From Pseudomonas sp. C2B4 (GTDB lineage Bacteria; Pseudomonadota; Gammaproteobacteria; Pseudomonadales; Pseudomonadaceae), in assembly GCF_013359695.1 (NCBI RefSeq), contig NZ_JABFMU010000001.1, positions 124,001 to 188,000 of the forward strand: 64,000 bases of DNA, in the 5' to 3' direction. The notes below the pieces were generated by a model. The model had not been told where the DNA came from. It saw only the letters and a list, made by a program, of their open reading frames with translations, and did no database searches. Shown piece by piece: positions 36,228 to 44,940 of the stretch. Positions within the stretch are counted from its first letter, which is position 1; each line of letters opens with the position of its first letter. The position numbers and the translations under genes are program-made.

Positions 36228-36641
36228 TCAAGACCGCCACTTATTATGTTCCTGCCGCCAATGGCTCAGTTCGATCACCTGGGCGCTGGGCTTGACCACG
36301 TCGGCGACGGGCGGGGTGTCGTCGAACGGCATCGGGTAGGGCGCCAGTTCGATCTGCGCACTGTGGGGGCCGAACTGGGTAATAGTGCCGTTATGCCGAC
36401 TTTCGCCGGTCACGGTGAATTCGAAGTTATACACTCGGGCCAGGCGCCGCCGACCGCTGGCATCCTTGATGAACGTGATTTTTTTCAGCGCCACGTTACC
36501 ATCCAGCAACTCGACCCCGACATTGCTGCAATGCTGCTTGACCCGCTCCAGTGCGCGTTCGCGCAAACCGTGGTTGTGCCACAGCCAGGCGCCAGCGGTG
36601 GCGAATAGCATCAGCACGAAAATATTCTCAAGGGTCAGCAT
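36228..36641 (-). CDS. DUF3301 membrane-anchored protein
   Basis: This 137-residue protein has one N-terminal hydrophobic helix (MLTLENIFVLMLFATAGAWLW) followed by RERALERVKQHCSNVGVELLDGNVALKKI and RLARVYNFEFTVTGESRHNGTITQFG, the pattern of DUF3301. It is probably anchored in the inner membrane. ATG 36641 with GGAG upstream is used rather than the preceding TTG. Function unknown. Confidence 0.78.
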   Translation of the reverse strand: MLTLENIFVLMLFATAGAWLWHNHGLRERALERVKQHCSNVGVELLDGNVALKKITFIKDASGRRRLARVYNFEFTVTGESRHNGTITQFGPHSAQIELAPYPMPFDDTPPVADVVKPSAQVIELSHWRQEHNKWRS

Positions 36642-36760
36642 CAACAGGGCGCTCCAACAAGATAGTGTCAGCTTAACTGCGTCGCCGGTCTGTCGTACAG
36701 GCTGCGTTTAGTCGCATACTGCGCCGTTCGAATTTCAATCGTTTTACGGAAACTCACCGC

Positions 36761-37633
36761 ATGAAACGTACGCCCCATTTACTCGCTATCCAGTCCCACG
36801 TGGTGTTCGGTCACGCTGGCAACAGTGCCGCGGTTTTCCCGATGCAGCGGGTCGGTGTGAATGTCTGGCCGCTCAATACCGTGCAGTTCTCCAACCATAC
36901 CCAATACGGCCAATGGGCTGGCGAGGTACTGGCGCCGCACCAGATCCCTGACCTTGTGGAAGGCATTGCGGCGATTGGCGAGTTGGGCAACTGCGATGCG
37001 GTGTTATCGGGTTACCTCGGCAGCGCGGCTCAGGGCCGGGCCATCCTCACGGGTGTGGCGCGGATCAAGTCGATGAATCCCAAGGCGCTGTACCTGTGTG
37101 ACCCGGTGATGGGCCATCCGGAGAAGGGCTGCAGCGTGCCCGCGGAAGTCAGCGATTTCCTGCTGGAAGAGGCTGCTGCGGTGGCCGACTTCATGTGCCC
37201 GAATCAACTGGAGCTCGACAGCTTCACGGGGCGCAAACCGCAGTCGCTGTTCGATTGCCTGGCGATGGCGCGAGCACTGCTGGCACGTGGGCCCAAGGCG
37301 GTGCTGGTCAAGCATCTCGACTACCCGGGCAAAACACCGGACGTGTTCGAGATGCTGCTGGTGACGGCCGAAGGCAGTTGGCACCTGCAACGTCCGCTTC
37401 TGGCGTTTCCGCGTCAGCCGGTGGGCGTAGGCGACCTGACGTCCGGGTTGTTTCTGGCGCGGGTTCTGCTGGGCGACAGCCTGGTGGCCGCTTTTGAGTT
37501 CGCCGCATCGGCGGTGCATGAAGTGCTGCTGGAAACCCAGGCGTGCGCCAGTTACGAGCTGGAGCTGGTGCGGGCGCAGGACCGGATTGCCCATCCTCGG
37601 GTGCGGTTCGAGGCTACTCCGATCAGCCTCTGA
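36761..37633 (+). CDS. pdxY: Pyridoxal kinase PdxY
   Basis: This 290-residue ribokinase-superfamily enzyme phosphorylates pyridoxal in the PLP salvage pathway. Landmarks: [40 protein letters not shown] at the start, [24 protein letters not shown], the [11 protein letters not shown] stretch and the anion-hole/catalytic [12 protein letters not shown] with the Asp base near residue 225. Length is normal. It stands alone between REP-flanked neighbours. Confidence 0.95.
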   Translation: MKRTPHLLAIQSHVVFGHAGNSAAVFPMQRVGVNVWPLNTVQFSNHTQYGQWAGEVLAPHQIPDLVEGIAAIGELGNCDAVLSGYLGSAAQGRAILTGVARIKSMNPKALYLCDPVMGHPEKGCSVPAEVSDFLLEEAAAVADFMCPNQLELDSFTGRKPQSLFDCLAMARALLARGPKAVLVKHLDYPGKTPDVFEMLLVTAEGSWHLQRPLLAFPRQPVGVGDLTSGLFLARVLLGDSLVAAFEFAASAVHEVLLETQACASYELELVRAQDRIAHPRVRFEATPISL

Positions 37634-37648
37634 TCGGTATTGGCGCCA

Positions 37649-37733
37649 TTCGAGAGCAGGCTCGCTCCCACAATCAACCGAGTTTCGACAATGGAATACG
37701 GTCAAGTGTGGGAGCGAGCCTGCTCGCGAAAGC
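37649..37733. repeat. REP doublet (REPIN)
   Basis: Inverted copies 37649-37672 and 37707-37733 lie between the convergent pdxY and thioesterase genes. Confidence 0.9.
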
Positions 37734-37768
37734 TATCTAAAAAGCACCATCAAACGACCTGAAACACC

Positions 37769-38251
37769 TCAGGCGTCGCCTTTGATTTCCTGATACCGCT
37801 TCTCAAGCTCCTGACGAATTTGACGACGTTGTTGTGCCTGGATGTAGCGGCGCTTGTCTTCGCTGTTTTCCGGCTGCAGGGGCGGTACAGGCGCGGGTTT
37901 GCGCTGGTCATCCACCGCGACCATCGTGAAGAAGCAACTATTGGTGTGGCGCACCGAGCGCTCACGAATGTTCTCGGTCACCACCTTGATGCCCACCTCC
38001 ATCGAGGTGTTCCCGGTGTAATTGACCGAAGCAAGAAAGGTCACCAGCTCGCCGACATGGATCGGTTCACGGAAAATCACCTGGTCCACCGACAGGGTGA
38101 CCACGTAGCGGCCGGCATAACGGCTGGCGCAGGCGTAGGCGACTTCGTCGAGGTACTTGAGCAGGGTACCGCCGTGAACATTGCCAGAGAAGTTGGCCAT
38201 GTCGGGGGTCATCAGTACCGTCATCGACAGTTGGGCATTTCCAGGTTCCAT
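37769..38251 (-). CDS. Acyl-CoA thioesterase (YciA/hot-dog family)
   Basis: This 160-residue hot-dog protein has MTPDMANFSGNVHGGTLLKYLDEVAYACASRYAG, in which the N-x-H-GG-x-LL pattern and the Asp/Glu mark the active-site helix, then VDQVIFREPIHVGELVTF and a C-terminal basic coiled segment (RRYIQAQQRRQIRQELEKRYQ). Family members hydrolyse acyl-CoAs and form hexamers. The ATG at 38251 is preferred to a 13-residue extension. The substrate range is not predictable. Confidence 0.9.
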   Translation of the reverse strand: MEPGNAQLSMTVLMTPDMANFSGNVHGGTLLKYLDEVAYACASRYAGRYVVTLSVDQVIFREPIHVGELVTFLASVNYTGNTSMEVGIKVVTENIRERSVRHTNSCFFTMVAVDDQRKPAPVPPLQPENSEDKRRYIQAQQRRQIRQELEKRYQEIKGDA

Positions 38252-38537
38252 AGCTCTCTCACGGATCAAGGCAAGGTTTGAGGGGCGCACCTCTGCGGGT
38301 GCCTGCGTGGTTTTTTCAAACCAACAGTTATCGGGACGCCGGGCGGCAAGCTGCCGTCACGCCGGATCGATCTGTTTCCATATATTGCACCGCCTTTCTG
38401 CCGGAAGTCGCGGTGTTACCCTGCAAAAGCCCGCCCAAAGTGGGCAATTCCTACGCGGAAAAGTGAATTTTTACTCTGCCCGGTCGGACGTTTCCTGCGT
38501 CGGCGATCGAGCAATGTCACCCAAGGAGCCCCACACC

Positions 38538-40301
38538 ATGCATGCCATCAGTTTTATTCAGGATCTGGCAGTGATCATGTTGGTCGCAGGTGTGGTAACT
38601 GTGCTTTTTCACCGCTTCAAACAGCCGGTGGTGCTGGGCTACATCGTCGCCGGGTTCATCATTGGTCCGCACACGCCACCGTTCGGCCTGATTCACGATG
38701 AAGAAACCATCAAGACCCTGGCGGAACTCGGGGTGATATTCCTGATGTTCTGCCTCGGCCTGGAGTTCAGTCTGCGCAAGCTGTTCAAGGTCGGCGCCAC
38801 GGCGTTTATCGCGGCGTTCCTGGAAATCGTGCTGATGATCTGGATCGGTTACGAAATCGGCCGCTGGTTCGACTGGAACACCATGGATTCGCTGTTCCTC
38901 GGCGCGATCCTGGCCATTTCCTCGACCACCATCATCGTCAAGGCACTCAACGATCTGAAGATGAAAAACGAGCGCTTTGCGCAGCTGATTTTCGGTGTGC
39001 TGATTGTCGAAGACATCCTGGGTATCGGGATTATTGCCTTGCTGTCGAGCATCGCGGTCAGCGGCACGGTCAGTTCGGGGGAAGTGTTTTCCACCGTCGG
39101 CAAGCTCTCGCTGTTCATGATCGTCGCGCTGGTGATTGGCATCCTGCTGGTGCCGCGATTGCTGGCCTACGTGGCCAAGTTCGAAAGCAACGAGATGCTG
39201 TTGATCACCGTACTGGGCCTGTGTTTCGGCTTCTGCCTGCTGGTGGTCAAGCTTGAATACAGCATGGTGCTCGGCGCCTTCCTGATCGGCGCGATCATGG
39301 CCGAATCCCGACAGTTGTTGAAAATCGAACGCCTGATCGAACCGGTTCGCGACTTGTTCAGTGCCATCTTCTTTGTGGCGATCGGGTTGATGCTCGACCC
39401 GATGATCCTGCTGCAGTACGCCTGGCCCATCGCCGTGATAACGGTAGCGGTGGTGCTTGGCAAGATGGTGTCCTGCGGCCTTGGTGCCTTTATCGCCGGC
39501 AATGACGGACGTACCTCACTGCGGGTTGGGATGGGGCTTTCGCAGATCGGCGAATTTTCTTTCATCATCGCGTCGCTGGGCATGACCCTGCAGGTCACCA
39601 GTAACTTCCTTTACCCGGTAGCGGTGGCGGTTTCTGTGCTTACAACGCTGATGACGCCGTATCTGATCCGCGCTGCCGATCCGTTGTCGATCAAGTTGTC
39701 TGCAGCGATGCCTCAGCGTCTGGGGCGGGTCCTGGGGATGTATGGCGAATGGCTGCGCAGCATCCAGCCGCAGGGCGAGGGCGCGCTGCTGGCGTCGATG
39801 ATTCGGCGGATTTTGCTGCAGGTGGGGGTCAATCTGGCGTTGGTGATCGCGATCTTCTTCGCCGGGGCGTATTTCGCCGAGCGCATCTCAGCCTACTTGC
39901 AGGTTTGGATCAGTGACCCGAGCTGGCAGAAAGCGTTGATCTGGGGGGGGGCGTTGCTGGTATCGCTGCCGTTCTTGATCGCGGCGTATCGCAAGCTCAA
40001 GGCGCTGTCGATGTTGCTGGCGGAGATGGGTGTGAAGCCGGAGATGGCTGGGCGCCATACGCAGCGAGTGCGTCGGGTGATCGCCGAAGTGATCCCGATC
40101 CTCTCGCTGTTGGTGATTTTCCTGCTATTGGCAGCCTTGTCGGCCAGTATTCTGCCGACCAACAAGTTGCTGGTGCTGATCGCCGTGGTGGCGGCCGCCG
40201 TGGCTGCGTTGCTGTGGCGCTGGTTTATCCGCGTCCATACCCGCATGCAGGTGGCGTTGCTGGATACCCTGGACAACCACAAGGATTCGCCAGGGCACTG
40301 A
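38538..40301 (+). CDS. CPA2-family cation:proton antiporter (KefB-like, no RCK domain)
   Basis: This 587-residue inner-membrane protein has about 12-13 hydrophobic segments. The N-terminal 390 residues form the Na+/H+ exchanger domain (VLGYIVAGFIIGPHTPPFG, ELGVIFLMFCLGLEFSLRKL, LAISSTTIIVKALND, IVEDILGIG). The rest holds further membrane helices (about 440-580) rather than a TrkA-N nucleotide-binding domain, since no GxGxxG is seen. ATG 38538 has AAGGAG upstream. It may exchange K+ or Na+ for protons. The 286-base gap before it holds no gene that I can see. Confidence 0.88.
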   Translation: MHAISFIQDLAVIMLVAGVVTVLFHRFKQPVVLGYIVAGFIIGPHTPPFGLIHDEETIKTLAELGVIFLMFCLGLEFSLRKLFKVGATAFIAAFLEIVLMIWIGYEIGRWFDWNTMDSLFLGAILAISSTTIIVKALNDLKMKNERFAQLIFGVLIVEDILGIGIIALLSSIAVSGTVSSGEVFSTVGKLSLFMIVALVIGILLVPRLLAYVAKFESNEMLLITVLGLCFGFCLLVVKLEYSMVLGAFLIGAIMAESRQLLKIERLIEPVRDLFSAIFFVAIGLMLDPMILLQYAWPIAVITVAVVLGKMVSCGLGAFIAGNDGRTSLRVGMGLSQIGEFSFIIASLGMTLQVTSNFLYPVAVAVSVLTTLMTPYLIRAADPLSIKLSAAMPQRLGRVLGMYGEWLRSIQPQGEGALLASMIRRILLQVGVNLALVIAIFFAGAYFAERISAYLQVWISDPSWQKALIWGGALLVSLPFLIAAYRKLKALSMLLAEMGVKPEMAGRHTQRVRRVIAEVIPILSLLVIFLLLAALSASILPTNKLLVLIAVVAAAVAALLWRWFIRVHTRMQVALLDTLDNHKDSPGH

Positions 40302-40322
40302 CCGGGTGGGGTGTCAGCTGAC

Positions 40323-40730
40323 TCAGCTTTCCAGCCAGACGTCCCGCGCCCAGTGCCACACCGATTCCCAGGTTTCTTCGGTCACCAGTTCTTCTTCGGC
40401 AGACCACAACACCACGGTGCCGTCCTCTTCGACGCAGTAGTAGTCGTCACCGTCCTGGCAGATCGGGATCAGGCTGCGATCGACACCGGCGTCCCAGGCG
40501 TTGGCGGCAACGTCCGGCAGGTAAGTGTGGGATTGCGGGTCGGTGACGGTCACCGGCTCCAGGCTGCCGTAGACCACGTCGCTGACGGTCAGCAAAAACT
40601 CTCTGAAGACGAAGGGAATGTCGATGAACAGTTGTTCTTCGATTTCGACCAGCAGATCTTCGTCAGGCAACTCCAAGGGGACCGGTACCGGTTCGTTGGC
40701 TTCACGCAGTTGTTCGATGATTTCTTCCAC
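40323..40730 (-). CDS. SMI1/KNR4 (SUKH) family protein
   Basis: This 135-residue acidic protein has a GTG start (40730) with GAGGA upstream. The pattern ELPDEDLLVEIEEQLFIDIPFVFREFLL, then PDVAANAWDAGV and LIPICQDGDDYYCVEEDGTVVLWS, is that of SUKH-1 domains. Such domains are often immunity proteins against secreted toxins, but this copy has no toxin gene beside it, and orphan copies are common in Pseudomonas. Confidence 0.8.
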   Translation of the reverse strand: MEEIIEQLREANEPVPVPLELPDEDLLVEIEEQLFIDIPFVFREFLLTVSDVVYGSLEPVTVTDPQSHTYLPDVAANAWDAGVDRSLIPICQDGDDYYCVEEDGTVVLWSAEEELVTEETWESVWHWARDVWLES

Positions 40731-40813
40731 GTCCGGGATCCTCTTGCTTGAATGGCGCGGTTTATATGGGGCGGTTTATACAGTAGCTCGCTATAGATGC
40801 AACCGCGAAATAG

Positions 40814-40838
40814 AAAACCCCGGCAAGCCGGGGTTTTT
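40814..40838 (-). terminator. Terminator after the Tim44-like gene
   Basis: AAAACCCCGGC (40814-40824) pairs with GCCGGGGTTTT (40827-40837) over AA; on the minus strand the stem is followed by a T-run. It lies 29 bases beyond the stop of the Tim44-like gene. Confidence 0.85.
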
Positions 40839-40866
40839 ATTACAACGTATCAAGCAAGGAGGGTAA

Positions 40867-41745
40867 TCAGCCGTTCTGGCGGATACCTGCTACCAGCCAA
40901 GGCTGGTTTTCGCCTTGGGCACGTTCCATGTTCCAGCTTTCGCTGAACACTTCGCCCTGGTCGAAACGCGAGGTCTTCGACACGCCACTGAAGGTCAGGG
41001 TGGCGATGGTCTTGTCGGCGCGATCATCCACGCCGTCGAGTTGCACATTGAGGTTATCAATGTAGGTGGACTGGAAGCCGTCGCCCAGATCGGCACGTTC
41101 GCGCTTGAGGAACTCCAGCATCTGCGGAGTCACGAACTCGGCGATCTTGTCCATTTCGTTGGCGTCCCAATGCTGTTGCAGGGACTGGAAGTGGTTGCGG
41201 GCCGCTTCGACGAAGTTCTTTTCATTGAACCAGGCTGGCGCGTTGATGACCGGACGTGCGGCAACAGGTGCAGCCGAACCACCGAAGATCGAGCCCATGG
41301 CTGGCTTCTGTTCGAACGCTTCACGCTGCATCGGCGCGTGACCGGCCGGAGCGTATTGCTCCTGCTGCTTGCGACGACGGGCGGCGATGAAACGGAAGAC
41401 CAGGAACGCGATGACTGCCATGATCAGGATGTCGAAGATCTGCATGCCCTGGAAGCCGTCGCCCATGAACATGGACGCCAGCAGGCCACCGGCGGCGATG
41501 CCGGCCAGAGGGCCGAGCCAGCGCGAAGCACCGCCAGCCTTGGCTGCAGCGCCAGCGGCACCGGCAGCACCAGCGGTCGCCGCAGCGCCGCCCATGCCTG
41601 GAGAAGAAGGAGCCATTTGGCTGGTCTGGTGAGTCGGCGCAGCGCCTGCGCTTTTGCCACCACCGAAGCGCTTGGCGGCATTGACGTCGAGACTCATCGT
41701 CAGGCCGATGCACAACGCCATGGCGATGCTAAGAAAACGTTTCAT
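40867..41745 (-). CDS. Tim44-like domain protein
   Basis: This 292-residue protein starts MKRFLSIAMALCIGLTMSLDVNAAKRFGGGKS, a signal sequence followed by the basic/Gly motif of bacterial Tim44-like proteins. A low-complexity Ala/Gly stretch (about 45-80) precedes a membrane helix (FDILIMAVIAFLVFRFIAARRRKQQ). The C-terminal Tim44-like domain (about 165-290: FNEKNFVEAARNHFQSLQQHWDANEMDKI, TPQMLEFLKRERADLG) folds like NTF2. Function in bacteria is not established. The start 41745 is preferred to an ATG five codons upstream. Confidence 0.88.
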   Translation of the reverse strand: MKRFLSIAMALCIGLTMSLDVNAAKRFGGGKSAGAAPTHQTSQMAPSSPGMGGAAATAGAAGAAGAAAKAGGASRWLGPLAGIAAGGLLASMFMGDGFQGMQIFDILIMAVIAFLVFRFIAARRRKQQEQYAPAGHAPMQREAFEQKPAMGSIFGGSAAPVAARPVINAPAWFNEKNFVEAARNHFQSLQQHWDANEMDKIAEFVTPQMLEFLKRERADLGDGFQSTYIDNLNVQLDGVDDRADKTIATLTFSGVSKTSRFDQGEVFSESWNMERAQGENQPWLVAGIRQNG

Positions 41746-41924
41746 AAAGGGAATTCCCATTTGTGGAAGGCACGCGCGCCATGTTGCACAGCTGAAGTGT
41801 TACTGGCTAGCGGCAGAGTGTTTCGGGCTTTTGCCTGACAGGTTCGGTTCAGCTTCAGTCAGCGCAATAAGGCGTGTTCACTTTGGTCTGTAGGATGAGT
41901 GGATAAGTTCTGTAGGACGGATGG

Positions 41925-42365
41925 CTAGCGTCGCAGCGCCAGCATCACAACCCCTGCCGTGATCAGGCCGATTCCGCCCCATTGGCGCAGGTCGAGTTTT
42001 TCGCCCAGCAGAATCACGCCGAGCACGGCCACCAGAACCACACTGAGTTTGTCCACCGGAGCGACCAGTGACGCAGGTCCGACTTTAAGTGCGCGGAAGT
42101 AGCAAATCCACGAGGCGCCGGTGGCCAGGCCGGACAACAGCAGGAACAGATAGCTCTTGGCGGAAATCGATCCCAATGCTTGATATTGGCCCGTGGCGTA
42201 CAAAATCAAGGCCAGGCTGATCAGGATGACCACTGTCCGCAGTAGCGTGGCGAAATCTGAATTGACGTTCTCGACGCCGATCTTCGCGAAAATGGCGGTT
42301 AACGCCGCGAATACGGCCGATAGCAGGGCCCAGAATGTCCAGGAAGAAAAGAAGCCTGAGCCCAT
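41925..42365 (-). CDS. EamA-like small membrane transporter
   Basis: This 146-residue protein has four to five hydrophobic helices and reads as one EamA (DMT) repeat: FWALLSAVFAALTAIFAKIGVENVNSDFATLLRT, GLATGASWICYFRALKVGPASLVAPVDKLSVVL and LGVILLGEKLDLRQWGGIGLITAGV. Half-size members work as dimers. The ATG at 42365 is used; extending the frame upstream would read through the REP element. Substrate unknown. Confidence 0.88.
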   Translation of the reverse strand: MGSGFFSSWTFWALLSAVFAALTAIFAKIGVENVNSDFATLLRTVVILISLALILYATGQYQALGSISAKSYLFLLLSGLATGASWICYFRALKVGPASLVAPVDKLSVVLVAVLGVILLGEKLDLRQWGGIGLITAGVVMLALRR

Positions 42366-42390
42366 GACCTTTCCTTTAATCAGACCAACC

Positions 42391-42480
42391 TGTGGGAGCG
42401 AGCCTGCTCGCGAAGGGCACATCCACGATTTTCCAGATAATCCGAGGCGCTTTCATTCGCCAGCAGGCTCGCTCCCACAG
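42391..42480. repeat. REP doublet (REPIN)
   Basis: Inverted copies 42391-42415 and 42456-42480 sit between the EamA gene and uvrD, both on the minus strand. Confidence 0.9.
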
Positions 42481-42498
42481 AAAGCACCCTGGTAGCTG

Positions 42499-44682
42499 TC
42501 AGATCGCTTCCAGCTTGGCGTAGCCCAGCATCAACCACTTGCTGCCTTCGCTGAAGTTCACCTGAACCCGCGCCTGCGCCCCGGCACCTTCAAAGTTCAG
42601 GATCACGCCATCGCCAAATACCGAATGCCGTACTGCCTGACCGAGGCTGAAACCGGTCTGCGGAATCTCGCTGCCACTGAACAGGTTGCTGCCACTCATC
42701 GACTGGTTGCCACCGAACGGACGACTGACGCTGTTGGACAGCCGTACTTCCTGGATCAGGCCTTTCGGCACTTCACGTACGAAACGCGACACCTTGTTGT
42801 AGGTCTCGCTGCCGTACAGCCGTCGGGTTTCAGCATAGGTCATCACCAGGTTATGCATGGCGCGCGTGACGCCGACATAAGCCAGGCGACGTTCTTCCTC
42901 AAGACGACCGGGCTCTTCCAGGCTCATCTTGTGCGGAAACAGGCCTTCTTCCATGCCCACCAGGAACACGTACGGGAATTCCAGGCCCTTGGCGCTGTGC
43001 AGGGTCATCAGTTGAATACTGTCTTCGTGCTCGTCGGCCTGGGTGTCCCCGGCTTCCAGCGACGCGTGACCGAGGAACGCCGCCAATGGCGTCAAGTCCT
43101 CGTCCTCCTCGCTGTTTTCGAAGTTGCGCGCGGCGCTGACCAGTTCCTCAAGGTTTTCTACCCGGGCCTGACCTTTCTCGCCTTTTTCCGCTTCATGGTA
43201 GGCAATGAGGCCCGACTGTTCGATGACGGTCTGGGTCATCAGGTGCAGGGGCATTTCCATGCATTTGGCGGCGAGGTTTTCGATCAATTCGATAAACGCG
43301 CCGAGTGCGCTGGCGGCGCGACCGGTAAGGCCCTTGTTGGCCATCAGTTGGCGCATCGCTTCCCACATCGACACATCAGTATGGCGCGCGTGGTCACGAA
43401 TCGCTTCGACGGTCTTTTCGCCGATGCCGCGCGCCGGAACGTTGATTACCCGCTCCAGCGCGGCATCGTTGCCACGACCTTCGAGCAGGCGCAGGTAGGC
43501 CATGGCGTTCTTGATTTCAGCCCGCTCGAAGAAGCGCTGACCACCATAAATGCGGTAAGGAATGCGTTCACGAAGCAAAGCTTCTTCCAAAACCCGCGAT
43601 TGGGCGTTGGAGCGGTATAAAATCGCGATATCGCTACGGGCCAGGCCTGTTTTCAGCGCACTTTCGATGGTTTCGACAACATAACGAGCTTCGTCGTGTT
43701 CGTTGAACGCGGCGTACAGATTGATCGCTTCGCCGTCGCCGCCATCGGTCCACAGCTCCTTGCCCAGGCGCCCGGTGTTGTTGGCGATCAAGGCGTTGGC
43801 GGCCTTGAGGATGCCCGCGGTGGAGCGATAGTTCTGCTCCAGGCGTATGGTCTCGGCATCCGGGAAATCATCGGAATACTGATAGATGTTCTCGATTTTC
43901 GCGCCACGCCAGCCGTAGATCGACTGGTCGTCGTCGCCGACCACCATCAGGCTGTCGCCACCTTTGGCCAGCAGACGCAACCAGGCGTACTGCACGGCGT
44001 TGGTGTCCTGGAACTCGTCCACCAGGATGTGCCGGAAGCGCTTCTGATAATGCGCCAGCAGCCCCGGGTGATCGCGCCACAGGTCGAGGGCGCGCAGCAG
44101 CAATTCGGAAAAATCGATGACGCCGGCGCGCAGACACGCAGCCTCGTAGGCCTCATAGATGCTGCGCATGGTGGCCAGGAACAGATCGCCGCTGGCTTGA
44201 ATGTGTTGCGGGCGCAGACCTTCGTCCTTCTGCCCGTTGATGAACCATTGGGCTTGACGGGCCGGCCAGCGTTGTTCGTCCAGGCCGAGCTCGCGGATCA
44301 CCCGTTTGACCAGCCGCTGCTGGTCATCGCTGTCGAGAATCTGGAAGGTCTGGCTCAGCCCGGCTTCCTGCCAGTGCGCTCGCAGCAAGCGGTGCGCCAG
44401 GCCGTGGAAGGTGCCGACCCACATGCCGGCCGGGTTGATACCCATCAGCTGCTCAATGCGATGGCGCATCTCGGCCGCCGCCTTGTTGGTGAACGTCACC
44501 GACAGGATGGAGTGGGGCGACGCGTTTTCGACCTGGATCAACCAGGCGATACGGTGCACCAGCACTCGGGTTTTACCGGAACCAGCACCGGCCAGGACCA
44601 ACTGACGGCCGACGGGGGCCGCTACGGCCTGGCGTTGGGCATCGTTGAGGGAGTTCAGCAGAAGGGAGAGATCATCGCGCAT
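42499..44682 (-). CDS. uvrD: DNA helicase II (UvrD)
   Basis: This 727-residue SF1A 3'-5' helicase acts in mismatch and nucleotide excision repair. Motifs in order: LNDAQRQAVAAP (Q motif), AGAGSGKTRVLVHRI (Walker A at about 31-38), TFTNKAAAEMRHRI, VGTFHGLAHRLLRAHW, ILVDEFQDTNAVQY (Walker B), VVGDDDQSIYGWRGA, RLEQNYRST, LMTLHSAKGLEFPYVFLVGMEEG and EERRLAYVGVTRAM. The C-terminus ends in the Tudor-like VNFSEGSKWLMLGYAKLEAI. Length is typical. It is divergent from the PAS-GGDEF-EAL gene. Confidence 0.97.
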   Translation of the reverse strand: MRDDLSLLLNSLNDAQRQAVAAPVGRQLVLAGAGSGKTRVLVHRIAWLIQVENASPHSILSVTFTNKAAAEMRHRIEQLMGINPAGMWVGTFHGLAHRLLRAHWQEAGLSQTFQILDSDDQQRLVKRVIRELGLDEQRWPARQAQWFINGQKDEGLRPQHIQASGDLFLATMRSIYEAYEAACLRAGVIDFSELLLRALDLWRDHPGLLAHYQKRFRHILVDEFQDTNAVQYAWLRLLAKGGDSLMVVGDDDQSIYGWRGAKIENIYQYSDDFPDAETIRLEQNYRSTAGILKAANALIANNTGRLGKELWTDGGDGEAINLYAAFNEHDEARYVVETIESALKTGLARSDIAILYRSNAQSRVLEEALLRERIPYRIYGGQRFFERAEIKNAMAYLRLLEGRGNDAALERVINVPARGIGEKTVEAIRDHARHTDVSMWEAMRQLMANKGLTGRAASALGAFIELIENLAAKCMEMPLHLMTQTVIEQSGLIAYHEAEKGEKGQARVENLEELVSAARNFENSEEDEDLTPLAAFLGHASLEAGDTQADEHEDSIQLMTLHSAKGLEFPYVFLVGMEEGLFPHKMSLEEPGRLEEERRLAYVGVTRAMHNLVMTYAETRRLYGSETYNKVSRFVREVPKGLIQEVRLSNSVSRPFGGNQSMSGSNLFSGSEIPQTGFSLGQAVRHSVFGDGVILNFEGAGAQARVQVNFSEGSKWLMLGYAKLEAI

Positions 44683-44940
44683 CGGGGCATTCTAGGGGGC
44701 GGCGCCACACCGGGCAAACCCCGCTTTGCTTTAGCCGATGAAAGAGGCGCGCGGGACGACCGGTCAGTCATCACCTGTAAGCGTTGGCCGCTCTAGCCTG
44801 ACGGCTTTAAGGTCGAGTCGGGCGCTCGATTCTTTTGTCCGATTTTTGATCTGGAGCAGTTTGGTCCGGGCACTGGCTTGTGTATGCTCCGTCGACGTTT
44901 CGGGCTCATGCTCATCATTATAAGAACAAGAACATCGCCT

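Noticed and set aside
38181..38537. N-terminal extension of the CPA2 antiporter
   Set aside because: It overlaps the thioesterase start and lacks family sequence; the first membrane helix starts right after ATG 38538, which has AAGGAG upstream.
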